Assembly (NCBI RefSeq): GCF_020509005.1 | Contig: NC_063012.1 | Location: forward strand, 3,038,001 to 3,102,000 | Direction of reading: 5' to 3' | Length of the DNA: 64,000 nt | Source of the DNA: Fulvia fulva | Taxonomy: Eukaryota > Ascomycota > Dothideomycetes > Mycosphaerellales > Mycosphaerellaceae | In this document: one piece after another, positions 36,875-46,975 of the stretch | How positions within the stretch are numbered: the stretch's first letter is position 1 | Layout of the letters: every line of letters begins with the position of its first letter | The notes under the pieces: model-generated | Database searches by the model: none | What the model was told of the DNA's origin: nothing | The model's input: the letters and a program-made list of their open reading frames with translations, nothing else | Translations under genes and position numbers: made by a program

Positions 36875-38029
36875 CTACAGCTCCATAGCATCGCCATCCC
36901 CTACTCCTGGTTTCATCGTATCTGGCACATACAGACCCCATGACTCCTCAGCCACAAAGAACATAGTCGTCAGCTGGCCCTCAAGACCATTGGCTTCGCC
37001 GTAGGTGTTGAGACATTCCATCTTTCCGCGCAGCCCTGCGAGGGCCTCATCGTCAAGACCTGCTTTGCCTTGATCGACTTGAAGACCCTGACTTGGGTTG
37101 TAGGTGAAATGCAAATGCAGTACATCAAGCTTGCGAGCGTGCTCTGGACCCCGCATCTGTAGTGTCATCCGTCGTAGCGAACTGAGCCAGTCTTTGTTGG
37201 CCATGGACCAGTCTTGCAGAGCGTTTGGATATGCTGGCTCCTCTAGATTGCAGACGACTCTGAACTCGTTGCCTCTCAGGAAGATGGGCAGGCTCTCCAT
37301 GCGCAGCTGGCGCGAGGCTCGACAGATCGCTGGCTGATAGTACGAAGCGCGCTTCTTGTAGGTGACCTCGGAGCCATCTTTCGGCGCCTCTGCATGAAGG
37401 TAGATAGGGGTTTTCTTAGTGACCGCCAGCTCGAGTATGCGGACTCGCAGCTTTGCCGGCAAGTCAAGGAGACGGAAAGGCTCGCTGGTCACCTTGCGCA
37501 GCGCCGGGACCAGAGTGTGAATGTGATCGAGAGCCTCGGTGGAGATGCGACCGAGGACGTCCTTACTGACGTAGCGCCTCAACAGCCTGGCCGGTTCACG
37601 ACCATTCGTGTAGAAGGCCGTGTCGGCACTCGAATCTGCCTCTTTCAAGGAGAGGGTGAAGTGACCTTGCGAAATCAACATCATCTCAGCCTTCCGCCAC
37701 CAATGGTCGAATCCGCCAACGTGCAGCAGCGGTGGCACGTCGAAGTCGGCTTGTTGGGTCGAGACGTCTTTGCGATCATCGAAGGCTGGTGTGGCCGCAG
37801 CAGCAGGCGCAATCTTTGTCCATTTCTTGTCTTCGAGGCGCTCCTTCAGGCTCGCCTCTGACTCGGTGAGTGCTGCGTCCTTTGAATGCTCTCGCATCTC
37901 GACCTCGACCGCTGTGTTGTCGCGATCAGCATCCCGAGGAGCAGCTAATCCTACTGCGATCTTTGCTGGTGCGGTTCTTTTAGGCTTTGCCATGAAAATG
38001 GTCGGCTTCTTCTGGTGGTTCGGAGCCAT
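36875..38029 (-). CDS. F-box/2EXR-like domain protein, function unknown
   Basis: One uninterrupted frame encodes 384 residues, starting at ATG (38027-38029) with a basic, Lys/Pro-rich N-terminus. The middle, near residues 184-200, reads FRLLDLPAKLRVRILEL. This is the F-box-like or 2EXR start common in large families of Pezizomycotina proteins, and it is followed by a CRASRQLRMESLPIF block about 45 residues later. The first 180 residues are low-complexity and probably disordered. F-box proteins usually bring substrates to SCF ubiquitin ligases, but 2EXR-type proteins have no settled role, so I assign none. It is divergent from the coiled-coil gene at 38939 across about 0.9 kb and convergent with the SMR gene, 314 bases away. 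An alternative start at Met13 exists. Confidence 0.75.
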   Translation of the reverse strand: MAPNHQKKPTIFMAKPKRTAPAKIAVGLAAPRDADRDNTAVEVEMREHSKDAALTESEASLKERLEDKKWTKIAPAAAATPAFDDRKDVSTQQADFDVPPLLHVGGFDHWWRKAEMMLISQGHFTLSLKEADSSADTAFYTNGREPARLLRRYVSKDVLGRISTEALDHIHTLVPALRKVTSEPFRLLDLPAKLRVRILELAVTKKTPIYLHAEAPKDGSEVTYKKRASYYQPAICRASRQLRMESLPIFLRGNEFRVVCNLEEPAYPNALQDWSMANKDWLSSLRRMTLQMRGPEHARKLDVLHLHFTYNPSQGLQVDQGKAGLDDEALAGLRGKMECLNTYGEANGLEGQLTTMFFVAEESWGLYVPDTMKPGVGDGDAMEL

Positions 38030-38938
38030 CGTGGAAGGTCGTGGTGTGGTTGACAGGGATGCTTCGTGTCTATCAAGCTGGTGTGTCGGGTCACGAAAAA
38101 CTTCTGTGCTGGGAGAGTTGCGACTTTGTGGTGACAGGTATTAATCGCAGGACTCTGACATACGCACGACACATGGACAACACAAGCGAAAGTGAATGGA
38201 CCCAGCAATTCACCTTCGTGGTCACAGGGCGTACTCCAGTTTGCGACTCTTGCATTCATGTACCAGCAATTCACTTACATACTGCGCGACAAGCTGGCTA
38301 GCTTGACATCGACATTCTAATCCGCAGACCGTCTAGCTCTTCTCAGTGCACCCTCTCCCATGCTTCATGGCGGCGAGCCTGACCCTTCACTCTTGCTCCC
38401 ACCAGCACGGTGTCTGTACGTCAGCTTGGGAACAGGGTCTCTTGAAGCAACTTGCCATGTGCGAGCCGTTACCAGGTAAGTTTAGACAGCGGACCCAGCA
38501 GAAAAGAAAGCTTCGGCTTCGGCACGGTCCGACCAGTGTTCCACGGAAGCATGATCCTTGCAGCCCATCAATCGATCGGATGTTGTGCTACTGAAGTGCA
38601 TATCAACAAAAACACCGTGCTTATCGCTCTCTTGCCAATACGACCCCACCATAGGAAAGCTGATCTCGCGAACGACGGCCCCTGAACTGCTGCATCTCGG
38701 TCACCAAGGCAGTCGGCACGAACATCAATAACAGTGGACGCGCGACAGCTGCACCGGGAGACCGTCGGGAGTGCGTTGCTAGGTCTTCGTATGCTCCATA
38801 CAATACCGGGGACGAGGAGGAGGCGGTGAAGTCAGCAGTAGCGCGAGACTACACACCACGGGCAGTGAATACACACAGGACGGTTCGCACCACTTTAGCC
38901 ACGCCGATGCAGCAGCCACGGCGGAGGTGACACCCGCC
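38030..38938. other. Divergent intergenic region between two protein genes
   Basis: About 0.9 kb separates the starts of the minus-strand F-box-like gene and the plus-strand coiled-coil gene, so it must hold both promoters. Short frames occur on both strands but overlap one another and show no recognisable domain. I see no repeat or RNA gene. Confidence 0.5.
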
Positions 38939-40921
38939 ATGTCCTCCTCCGACCGCACCACAAATCGCCCACTGAAGCCGACGCTGGCGTCGGCCAGGAC
39001 TGCAAGAACACCGCTATTGACACCGCGAGTTGCTGGCAATGCGACGTCGACACCGTCCTCGAGACAAGCTGCCCCGCGACTGCCCACCACAAACAGGACG
39101 CCCGTCACGCCACGAGCCAAGCCCCAAGAGGAGAGCAGCAGCACTGCTACTCTTAACGTCACCCCGCGATCTTCCTCCAGGAAATCGAGAGGCAGCATAC
39201 AGACGCCTCCGTCACAGGAAGACTTGTTAAACGACACGAAGCCACGGAGTACACTGGGATTGGAGGTGAGTTCTGGCAGGAGCAGCGCAACGAGTGGAGT
39301 GGGACAATCGCAAGGATATGCGCATAACACGTTGAGGCCCGGCAGGCCAAAGACCACTGTGATCGACAGCGCTGCGAGGTCACCCCAGCTTTTCCGTTCA
39401 CCTGCGCAATCGGATCTGGACTCGGCCGTTGCAAAGGACAGCATCGAAGCTCGCTTCTTTCACGCAAGTGATGCTCGGAGGCAGGAGCCTGTGCAAAAGA
39501 GACCTGAGCCAAAGAAGGCACCTTCATTCTTTTACGCGGATGGCAAGGCGGACAAGCCGGCGACTGCGGCAAGAGCACCGTCGCCTGTACTGTCGGCCGT
39601 GTCGGAAAAGCGACTCAGCGGACCATGGACAAGACTCGAGGCGCCGTTACAATTATCGAAAAGTCCGCCAATGCTGTCACCATCATTATCTTCGATGACC
39701 GGTGCTTCTCCTTACTTTGCTGCAGCAGCGCCGCCACGTGGCCAGCTGAGATCACCTTCACCTAGCAAAGAGCACATTCATCTGTCTTATCGTAAGGGGG
39801 CATCACAGATATTTGGGACCCGGCCACCAGTTTCGCCCACTGTACCTGCGCACATTCCACAACACGCTGAAAGCGAAGTTCCGCGAAGACCGAGTCTGGG
39901 GCCCTTGCATCGCAAATCCACCAGCTTGTCATCCATTGACTCTGGAAACTCCCAACAATCTAGGAGACGCTCTGCTACCGGTATTGATTCTGCGCCTGCG
40001 ACCTCACCCTTGACGCTGGAGCTGAAGACAGCAAGACCGCCTCGCTTGGCGAGCCCTGCAGCGGATCTGCCAACCATCGATACATCGTTAGCGTCGCCCG
40101 GTCTCTTAACCTCACCACCACAGTCGTTGCTCAGTCCCACGAAGAATGCCTCGGAATTAGCAGCAGACGCAAGGCGCGAGAGGAAGGTCTTGGATCTGGA
40201 GATATCGAACAGCTCATTGCTGGCCATCAATGCCAGTCTAGAAAGAGAGATGCGCAGGCAAAGGGCAGAATTGAAACGCTTCAGGCGCTTATCGAGAGCT
40301 GGTCGCTTCTCGCTTGCAGCCAGTGATACAAGACTTTCTGATGCATTGAGCACTCCTGGAGAGGAAGGCTATGAGGATGATGAATTTGGCCAAACTTCCA
40401 GGCTGGCCGATGGGCAAGATGAAATGAGCGAGTCTGACGAGGAAGGTAGCCTCATGAGCGGTAGCGAGCCACTGTCCCCAGATGCTCAAGCCACCAAAGA
40501 GCAGGATCGACTTGCAAAGGATGAGAAGCGTTTGAGGGTGGACCTCGAGCGACACAAAGAGCTCCTTCTCCAGAGTCAGTCGATGAACCAAAGTTTGAAA
40601 CGCTGCATGTTTGCGACTGAGGAGATGATCCGAGAAGGTCGAAAGGCTCTGCAGTATAACGTACGAGTGTCAGACGTCAAGCTTGGTGGTCGCATCTTGT
40701 CTGGCCATGACGACGAGGAGATCGAGGTTGACGAAGAAGGAGGAGATGACATTGAAAGTGCCAAAGGACTTTTCGACGTGTGGAGAGGCGTTGGCCGCTT
40801 AGAAGGAAGTGAAGGCTCCGGGGATCGAGATTCTGGCATCGAAGTCGACAAACCGTTAGGCTACGCTCGGCCTTCGACCATGAATGATCCTACGGATCTC
40901 GGAAGACCACCTGAGCGTTGA
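38939..40921 (+). CDS. Ser/Pro-rich coiled-coil protein, function unknown
   Basis: A single exon encodes 660 residues. I start at the ATG at 38939 (context gccatgtcc); an upstream in-frame GTG at 38927 is not a likely fungal start. Residues 1 to about 390 are Ser, Thr, Pro and Arg rich with many SP and TP sites and look disordered, suggesting phosphorylation. Two heptad-like segments follow: about 405-450 (LEISNSSLLAINASLEREM ...) and about 515-575 (KEQDRLAKDEKRLRVDLERH ...). An acidic EIEVDEEGGDD stretch lies near the C-terminus. I do not recognise the family. The architecture resembles cytoskeletal or septum-associated scaffold proteins, but that is only an analogy. Confidence 0.8.
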   Translation: MSSSDRTTNRPLKPTLASARTARTPLLTPRVAGNATSTPSSRQAAPRLPTTNRTPVTPRAKPQEESSSTATLNVTPRSSSRKSRGSIQTPPSQEDLLNDTKPRSTLGLEVSSGRSSATSGVGQSQGYAHNTLRPGRPKTTVIDSAARSPQLFRSPAQSDLDSAVAKDSIEARFFHASDARRQEPVQKRPEPKKAPSFFYADGKADKPATAARAPSPVLSAVSEKRLSGPWTRLEAPLQLSKSPPMLSPSLSSMTGASPYFAAAAPPRGQLRSPSPSKEHIHLSYRKGASQIFGTRPPVSPTVPAHIPQHAESEVPRRPSLGPLHRKSTSLSSIDSGNSQQSRRRSATGIDSAPATSPLTLELKTARPPRLASPAADLPTIDTSLASPGLLTSPPQSLLSPTKNASELAADARRERKVLDLEISNSSLLAINASLEREMRRQRAELKRFRRLSRAGRFSLAASDTRLSDALSTPGEEGYEDDEFGQTSRLADGQDEMSESDEEGSLMSGSEPLSPDAQATKEQDRLAKDEKRLRVDLERHKELLLQSQSMNQSLKRCMFATEEMIREGRKALQYNVRVSDVKLGGRILSGHDDEEIEVDEEGGDDIESAKGLFDVWRGVGRLEGSEGSGDRDSGIEVDKPLGYARPSTMNDPTDLGRPPER

Positions 40922-41700
40922 TAGCAAGGGTTCCTGTTGCGGAACACGGAACAGGCAAGAACACGCACATCCCATAATGCGAAGATGTTCATGGTCTGAA
41001 TTGGAGCACAGCGCCACGTGACAACCTGCATCGCGTATGAAGGTACACAGTCACGACTTGCATTGTGTATGCTTGCTTGTACAAACCATTGAGATACCCA
41101 TTTCCATTTGTTTAGCTTGGTGCAGACAGACGAACACCTTGAAGAGCTGCGGGCTTGCGACATGGCGTTTGGGGTATGAATGATGTGAGGATTGGGAAGG
41201 GAGTGGAATGGGACGGGTTCTTGATTCTGATCTTTAGCATGAGCTGCGTAGGGAGACGTTCTCAAAACTCCACTCGAGACTCACGCCCCTTGACGAGCCT
41301 CCACATGTCCAGCATCGTTCAACCAAAACCTTTGGCCGTGACTCGCATGTGTTGATGTCCAAGATGGACCAGCAAATGTAGAGATATTCTGCCCGATTAG
41401 GAAGGCACTAATGATGATCGACTGTCTCCAGCGCCGAGTTCGGGAGAAACGGCGAAAGCCAGCGTGTGGGTGTGGCAGCTCGAAAACTTCATCCTTTCGA
41501 GTAACGTGCAGTAGCTGACTGCAAAGACGGATAACAGCAGGATGCCAGTCGTTATGTATATTGGTTGCTGATTGAGATCCCTCACACAAGTGGTGCAAGC
41601 TGTAGTGCGAGTCGGCGTCACGCGAGATCGCCACGAGCAGCCGTTATTGAACACTACGACCAGCTACAATCACTCTTCTGAGCCATCACTGGCAGTGGAC
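40922..41700. other. Intergenic region, 3' end of coiled-coil gene and promoter of hydrolase gene
   Basis: About 0.78 kb lies between two plus-strand genes. An open frame runs into the hydrolase gene from 41572, but it begins with TTG and has no ATG before 41701, so I treat it as leader. No repeat or RNA gene is visible. Confidence 0.5.
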
Positions 41701-42942
41701 ATGGGTCTCCAATCATTGATACACCAGGCTAACCTCAGCTCCCGCCGGAACCTGTATATTGCTGTAACATTGCCAGCCATTGGCTTCCTGGCAGCCAAAC
41801 TCATCGTCAACCTCCTTTCAACTGCTTCATTCACTGGAGTACCTACACGGGCGTCGATCTACCAAGCACCACCTCAACGGCTTCTCGTAGAAGAGGACAA
41901 CGTCCCATATCCAGCAGATGCCCTTCCGGGAGGCCGCAATGTCGACACACCTTATGGTAACACCAGGGTGTACGAATGGGGCCCCGAAGATGGCCGTAGA
42001 GTGCTCTTCGTCCACGGCATCAGCACGCCCTGCATTGCTCTTGCGCGTATGGCTCATCAGCTTGTGAGGACAGGATGTCGAGTAATGCTATTCGACTTGT
42101 ACGGCAGAGGGTACTCGGACGCACCAGACCCAAATGTGTACAGACAGGACATCAACCTCTTCAGCTTACAGATCCTCTCCGTGCTCGCTTCGTCAAAGCA
42201 GAATTGGATGAAAGGCTTCACAATGGTCGGATACAGTCTAGGTGGTGGCATCGCTGCCGCATTCACATCGTACTACCCACATTTGGTCGAAAGCCTGGTT
42301 CTGATCGCACCTGGTGGCCTACTTCGACCGACACGTATCAGCCTCAGCAGTAAATTGCTTTACAGCGGTATTCTACCAGATCGACTGGTAAATCACATTG
42401 TCAAGTCCAAGTTGCAAGCTGGTGAAAACAGACCTAACGTTCCAAAGATGAAATCTGTGAAGATCAAGCTTGACGTTGCCGATGCGGCAGCAGAGGAACT
42501 TCCAGATGAGAATGCTGCCCACGCCGCGGACAGTTGCTCGCCAATTTTCGAAGACAGGCCCACAGTGTCGCCGGCTACGGCTGTTGCATGGCAGACCGAG
42601 GTACACAACGGCTTTATACCAGCATTTGTTTCCTCCATTGAATGGGCACCTATCCACGACGGACATGACCGTTGGCGGATGATTGCAGAGAGGTGCGAAT
42701 GCAGGCGCAATAATGCACATGGAGACTCGATACCGACAGGCCTGAAAGAAGGTAGGATCTTGATGATACTAAGCACAAGCGATGTCGTGGTCTCCATTGA
42801 TGAGATTGAAGACGATGCCACGACAGCGCTTGGATCGCAGAATCTTCTCACGGTGAAGTTGCCTGGTGGACATGACTTGCCCATCACTAACAGCGAAGGC
42901 TGTGCTCGAGCAATGCTGGACTTTTGGGCAAGTGCTGTGTGA
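41701..42942 (+). CDS. Alpha/beta hydrolase with N-terminal membrane anchor
   Basis: A single exon encodes 413 residues from the ATG at 41701. Residues about 18-39 (LYIAVTLPAIGFLAAKLIVNLL) form one hydrophobic segment that probably anchors the enzyme in a membrane. The hydrolase fold starts near residue 100 with VLFVHGIS (oxyanion HG at 105-106), then LFDLYGRGYSDAP. The nucleophile elbow is GYSLGG (Ser179), followed by LIAPGGLLRP. Candidate acid and base are Asp361 (LSTSDVVVS) and His391 (PGGHDLP), giving a complete triad. The long insert at about 240-300 is the lid region. The substrate cannot be told from sequence; serine esterases, lipases and epoxide-hydrolase-like proteins share this layout. 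Confidence 0.85.
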   Translation: MGLQSLIHQANLSSRRNLYIAVTLPAIGFLAAKLIVNLLSTASFTGVPTRASIYQAPPQRLLVEEDNVPYPADALPGGRNVDTPYGNTRVYEWGPEDGRRVLFVHGISTPCIALARMAHQLVRTGCRVMLFDLYGRGYSDAPDPNVYRQDINLFSLQILSVLASSKQNWMKGFTMVGYSLGGGIAAAFTSYYPHLVESLVLIAPGGLLRPTRISLSSKLLYSGILPDRLVNHIVKSKLQAGENRPNVPKMKSVKIKLDVADAAAEELPDENAAHAADSCSPIFEDRPTVSPATAVAWQTEVHNGFIPAFVSSIEWAPIHDGHDRWRMIAERCECRRNNAHGDSIPTGLKEGRILMILSTSDVVVSIDEIEDDATTALGSQNLLTVKLPGGHDLPITNSEGCARAMLDFWASAV

Positions 42943-44583
42943 AAGTGCTAGACTTCCGTGCAAGTTTTGGAGAGCGCCTGAGCGAGCGCCTTCTATTGTC
43001 GCTACAGAGTGAACGTGGTACGGACCATACGTCTGCCGCCAGAGACAGTCGACGCATCCACTGCTATGCAGCATCAGTGAGGCCGATCATGGCATGATCT
43101 CGAGGCTTTGAGCAGCTCACCGCATATTCTCGCGCATTGGTACGGCCAGGGTCGGCTTGGCTTGGAAGGCATCTTCTTCGCGCATCCAGGAACAATCTGA
43201 GCTGGAGTAAGCAAATGATAGACATCAACAACCTAAAGCCCGACTCATCATGTTGATGCTAGTAGATCAGGGCCGGGTAGAAGCAGATGTGCAACCAATG
43301 CAATACTTGGAACAAAATATCGGGGTCAATCGTCTCACCATAACTAGCATATGCTGAGAAAGGAACCTAGGTAGAATCATCTTTGGTATCAACATCAGCG
43401 CGAGGTATCTCTTCTGAAGATCCGCATATGCCGTTAACAGCGCTGGTAGGGTTGTCATGACTTTGAGCGTTTGAGTGGCTTAAACATATACTCCGAACTG
43501 TGCACATGTATCTTGTACCCGTCGTACCCGTTGCGAGCGGAAACGATGGGCGGCGATGAGTATTCAGGGCCAGCGTGATTGAAGATGAGGCCGACCAGAC
43601 AATCATTATGGCCCGGCGCCCTTGATGCATTCGACGTGGTGTGTCTCGTGTCGCCGCGAGATGTGAAGATTCGATTTACAGATCTTCTTGGGGTGGTGTG
43701 CCGAAGGAACGCTGCGGTACGCGGCAAGGTTTGAGCTTGACGAGTAATGTCGGCGATGATGCTCTGACGGCTTGCTTCGAAAGGTCCCAATGACCTGGGG
43801 CTTGAGAGTCGCGATGCAGTAGCAAGTACTTACAGAGGCTGAAATTACAGAGGTGACAGCTGCTCGCCGGACACGGCGGGGCGCCAAATGAAGTATCCAG
43901 AATCCAGATGTCTCAAGACCACCTTGAGCTATTGCCTCGCGAGCTGAACAACGCGTGATTTACACGGGTCTGGAGCGACTATGCGATGGCTGGCCGCGGA
44001 TAATGCCAATGGAGCCATGGCACAACTGTATTGCGGTATAAGTTCAATAGCCTCAGACGTGGTATGAGTTGGTCTTGCGAAGTTGCGGCGGATTTGTGGG
44101 TTGCCTCATCCGGAGGGAATAAGGTACCGTACCTGTGCCCACAAGGTTGAAGACGCGCCTTCTCGCGTCATGGAAGGAGCTGCGACACATGTCATCTCGC
44201 CAGCAGTGGTTGCGTCATGCTCCAGACAAGTCCGCCCGTCGTATTGCCAGCCAGCCAACCTCTCAGTAGGGCAATGATCTCGAGAGGACGGCGCTTCGTT
44301 CAGACACGGCAAGCACGAAGAGACTTGCAGGCGTTAGTCAAGCTTGGCCATGCTCAGAACAGGGCACACCACGCTCACACTCGCACGACCGGGCAGCATC
44401 AGCACCGCCACAATCAAGAAAGCGAGAGTGAATGGAGCAAGACGAAACGGCGAGGCCGGTGACGCGACTGACGACGCGAAAGGAGCACGCGATGGTCTGC
44501 TTAAGCTTTAGCGGTGGCTTGACCCCGACCAGGACCGCGGGTTGTTTGATTGAGATCTTGCTGTGGCGCCACCTTCCTTCATC

Positions 44584-45062
44584 GCCACAAGCTTCGCCGC
44601 ACCCCAGCAATCGCCGCACCCCAGCTCGAGTTCTCGCGTTCCGACACATGGTGTTGCTGGCTTGTATCAATTGCCACACACGCTCAAAATACACGATATG
44701 TAGCTCAAATTGCTCAGAATAGCATCGCGAATACAGAATTTGAGAGCCTGTGGGCACTATAGTGGGCTCCATGGTGTGTTGTTGTATGTGGTGAGGTGGT
44801 GAGAAAGCAAGAAACGCGTGAATCTCGACACGGGCGCATGAAGCTTTGGTGGGGCTCTCACCAAAATCCCATGCCGAAGCGTCAACACCAACCTCTCGGC
44901 AGCACAACGTGTTTTTACGCGATATGAGTATGCAGAATATGGAAACAGATAGCTGCGAACACATTGGGAAAAGAATCAAGTTGATATGAGCAATATTGGT
45001 GATGTTGATGATAAAAAGTCACTGGGGTGCGGCGATTGCTGGGGTGCGGCGAAGCTTGTGGC
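44584..45062. mobile_element. 479-base MITE with 41-base terminal inverted repeats (Mutator-like?)
   Basis: Bases 44584-44624 and 45022-45062 are perfect inverted repeats of 41 bases. Each holds two copies of cgccgcaccccag separated by caat. Directly outside are ttccttcatc (44574-44583) and tcccttcatc (45063-45072), a 9 of 10 match that fits a target-site duplication. Long terminal repeats with a 9-11 base duplication are typical of Mutator-like elements. The interior has no transposase, so it would be a non-autonomous copy. A frame reading through it on the minus strand (44338-44979) shows no domain. Unlike the transposons at 1-34950 it shows no RIP signature. Confidence 0.75.
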
Positions 45063-46943
45063 TCCCTTCATCAGCAACGACTTCGAATTGCCAGGATCGC
45101 AGCGAACATCTGTCTTCATTTATGATTTACCGCCATGATTGCCAGCGAAGCGGCGTCCCTTCGAAATTCGCTGTGGTGGAGGCGAATCCTGCCAGCTGAC
45201 CGGTCCCAATCAAGCTGGAGCACACCACGCCATGGACGATCCGCTGCCTTTGACGGCGTCTGCTCACACTGCCATTAGGCGAGATTCTGCATGACGAAGC
45301 AGTTCTGGCCTAATCGTAGCTGCGTCCGTACCTGCAGCTGCTGCGACATCCTGTCTGGAGTGTAGTTTCCCAAAGACGTAAGGCGTTGACAACAGGATCA
45401 ACAACCGTTTCCGTGCCGTCTCCGTGGGCAATAGTAGAGTTGTGGAGAGCAGAGCAGTTGGTGAGCTGACACCGACCGTTCGAGAGGGGCAGCATGTTGC
45501 GTGCTGCGGAAACCCAGATGAAGTACCTTGGCGGGAGAGGTGCAGTAGGTAGCGAGGGAGTGACTTTGTGAGCAGTTACAACGACTGCCAGTGTCTCATC
45601 AGTGTTTGCAAAAATGGCGATACTGCGAAGTGGCTGTTTCTCGTTCCAACTTTGCTGGGTTGGCCTCAGGACCCCTTTTCGAAGGGTCTTGATTTACTTC
45701 TCGGCTTGTGAAAGCTTTGAGAAGCAAGGCTTCCTTTTGATCGTTGAGTGTACGTAGATATATGCTGCGACTGAGACCAGCCGCAGCAGATATATGCGGC
45801 TTCATGCAATGTGAGCATGGGAGTGTCGGCGCTACTACGTCAGCTCTCGCCCAACATAGCACGCGGTTTACGAGGTATGCCTAGGCGACGGTAGCGTGCA
45901 TGTCGAGCAACGTTGTCTCAAACTCGTCTAGGTAGTCGAGCCTCGGCGTGGAAAGCAACAGTCGTCTGAGTGCTGTTGTGCGCTCACCGTAACGGCGGAC
46001 TCGGCTGAATTACATGCACTCTACATGGAAGCGAGGAGAATCGTGGACGCCTGTATGACTTGTTGGCTCCGCAGGAGAAGAATTTGCGTTTCATTCTCGC
46101 GTCTGTGTTCACCACGAACCGAAGAACGGCCTCTTGATCTATAGATACGACGATGTGCGTGTGACAGGTGTCGACAAGGCGGCTGCGGTGAGCAAGATCC
46201 GGGTGCTCAGAAAGCGCTGCGATCTGCGGCAACAGCAAACAATTGTACGACGTAGAGGCAGGAAATGCATGGACGGTGGTCCGGATAGCATCGAGAGGCG
46301 TGCCTCAGCCCGGCGTGGTGTTCTGGCATCCCCAGTGAATCGTCAGAAGCGCTTACACCTCGATGCCAATGGCAGTGCTGCATCTTCGGCGCGGAGTGAA
46401 TGTGGTCGCAGAGCCGTGTCTGATCTTGACGCGTCTGAGATGCACGCGGTGGTCGACGAGCACAGTGCATGCATGTCCTGAGAAGTGGCTCAGGGCCAGA
46501 TGCAGCTAGTCGCGGAAGGTTAGCGGCTTCCAGGAAGGAAACGCTCTCGTCCACTCACCCTCGCTTTTCTTGCTGGCATCCTGGCAACTGCATGCCCGCT
46601 ATCACGCTCCAGCCATGGGTGACTCGGCGGTCTGCCGCCTGTGATTCGATGAGAAGTGACAGCCGGAATAGTGGGCCTTGACACAGTTCCAGCTGGGCAT
46701 GGACTGCTCAGCACACACGACCAGCAGATGAACGCCGCTGGCATGAGCAGCGGTGGTGCACGAGGGGGCAGCGGAAGGCAACGTAGCGTGTCGCAGCATG
46801 CTCTCATGTCTCTCGTTCCATGCAAACACGCCACAGGGCGAGTGAGCGGCTGACGGGACTGGTGGGCTGGGCTGGCTTTCGCTAGATGCCCAGGTGGTGT
46901 TTGATCTGCAGGAGCGAGAGGGCACCTCATAGCACAGATGATA

Positions 46944-46975
46944 GACATTGGACATTGGACATTGGACATTGGACA
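46944..46975. repeat. 7-base minisatellite (GACATTG, about 4.6 copies)
   Basis: Four perfect copies of gacattg and a partial fifth run in tandem. It lies in the gene-free stretch upstream of the cyclin gene. Confidence 0.9.

Noticed and set aside
39159..40851. Several minus-strand frames opposite the coiled-coil gene (for example 39787-40353)
   Set aside because: They are shadows of the Ser/Pro-rich gene's biased codon composition; no domain is present.
41572..41700. 43-codon N-terminal extension of the alpha/beta hydrolase
   Set aside because: It begins with TTG and contains no ATG. The ATG at 41701 fits a membrane anchor followed by the hydrolase fold.
44338..44979. Minus-strand open frame of 213 codons
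   Set aside because: It runs through one end and most of the interior of the MITE, has no domain and shows no resemblance to a transposase.
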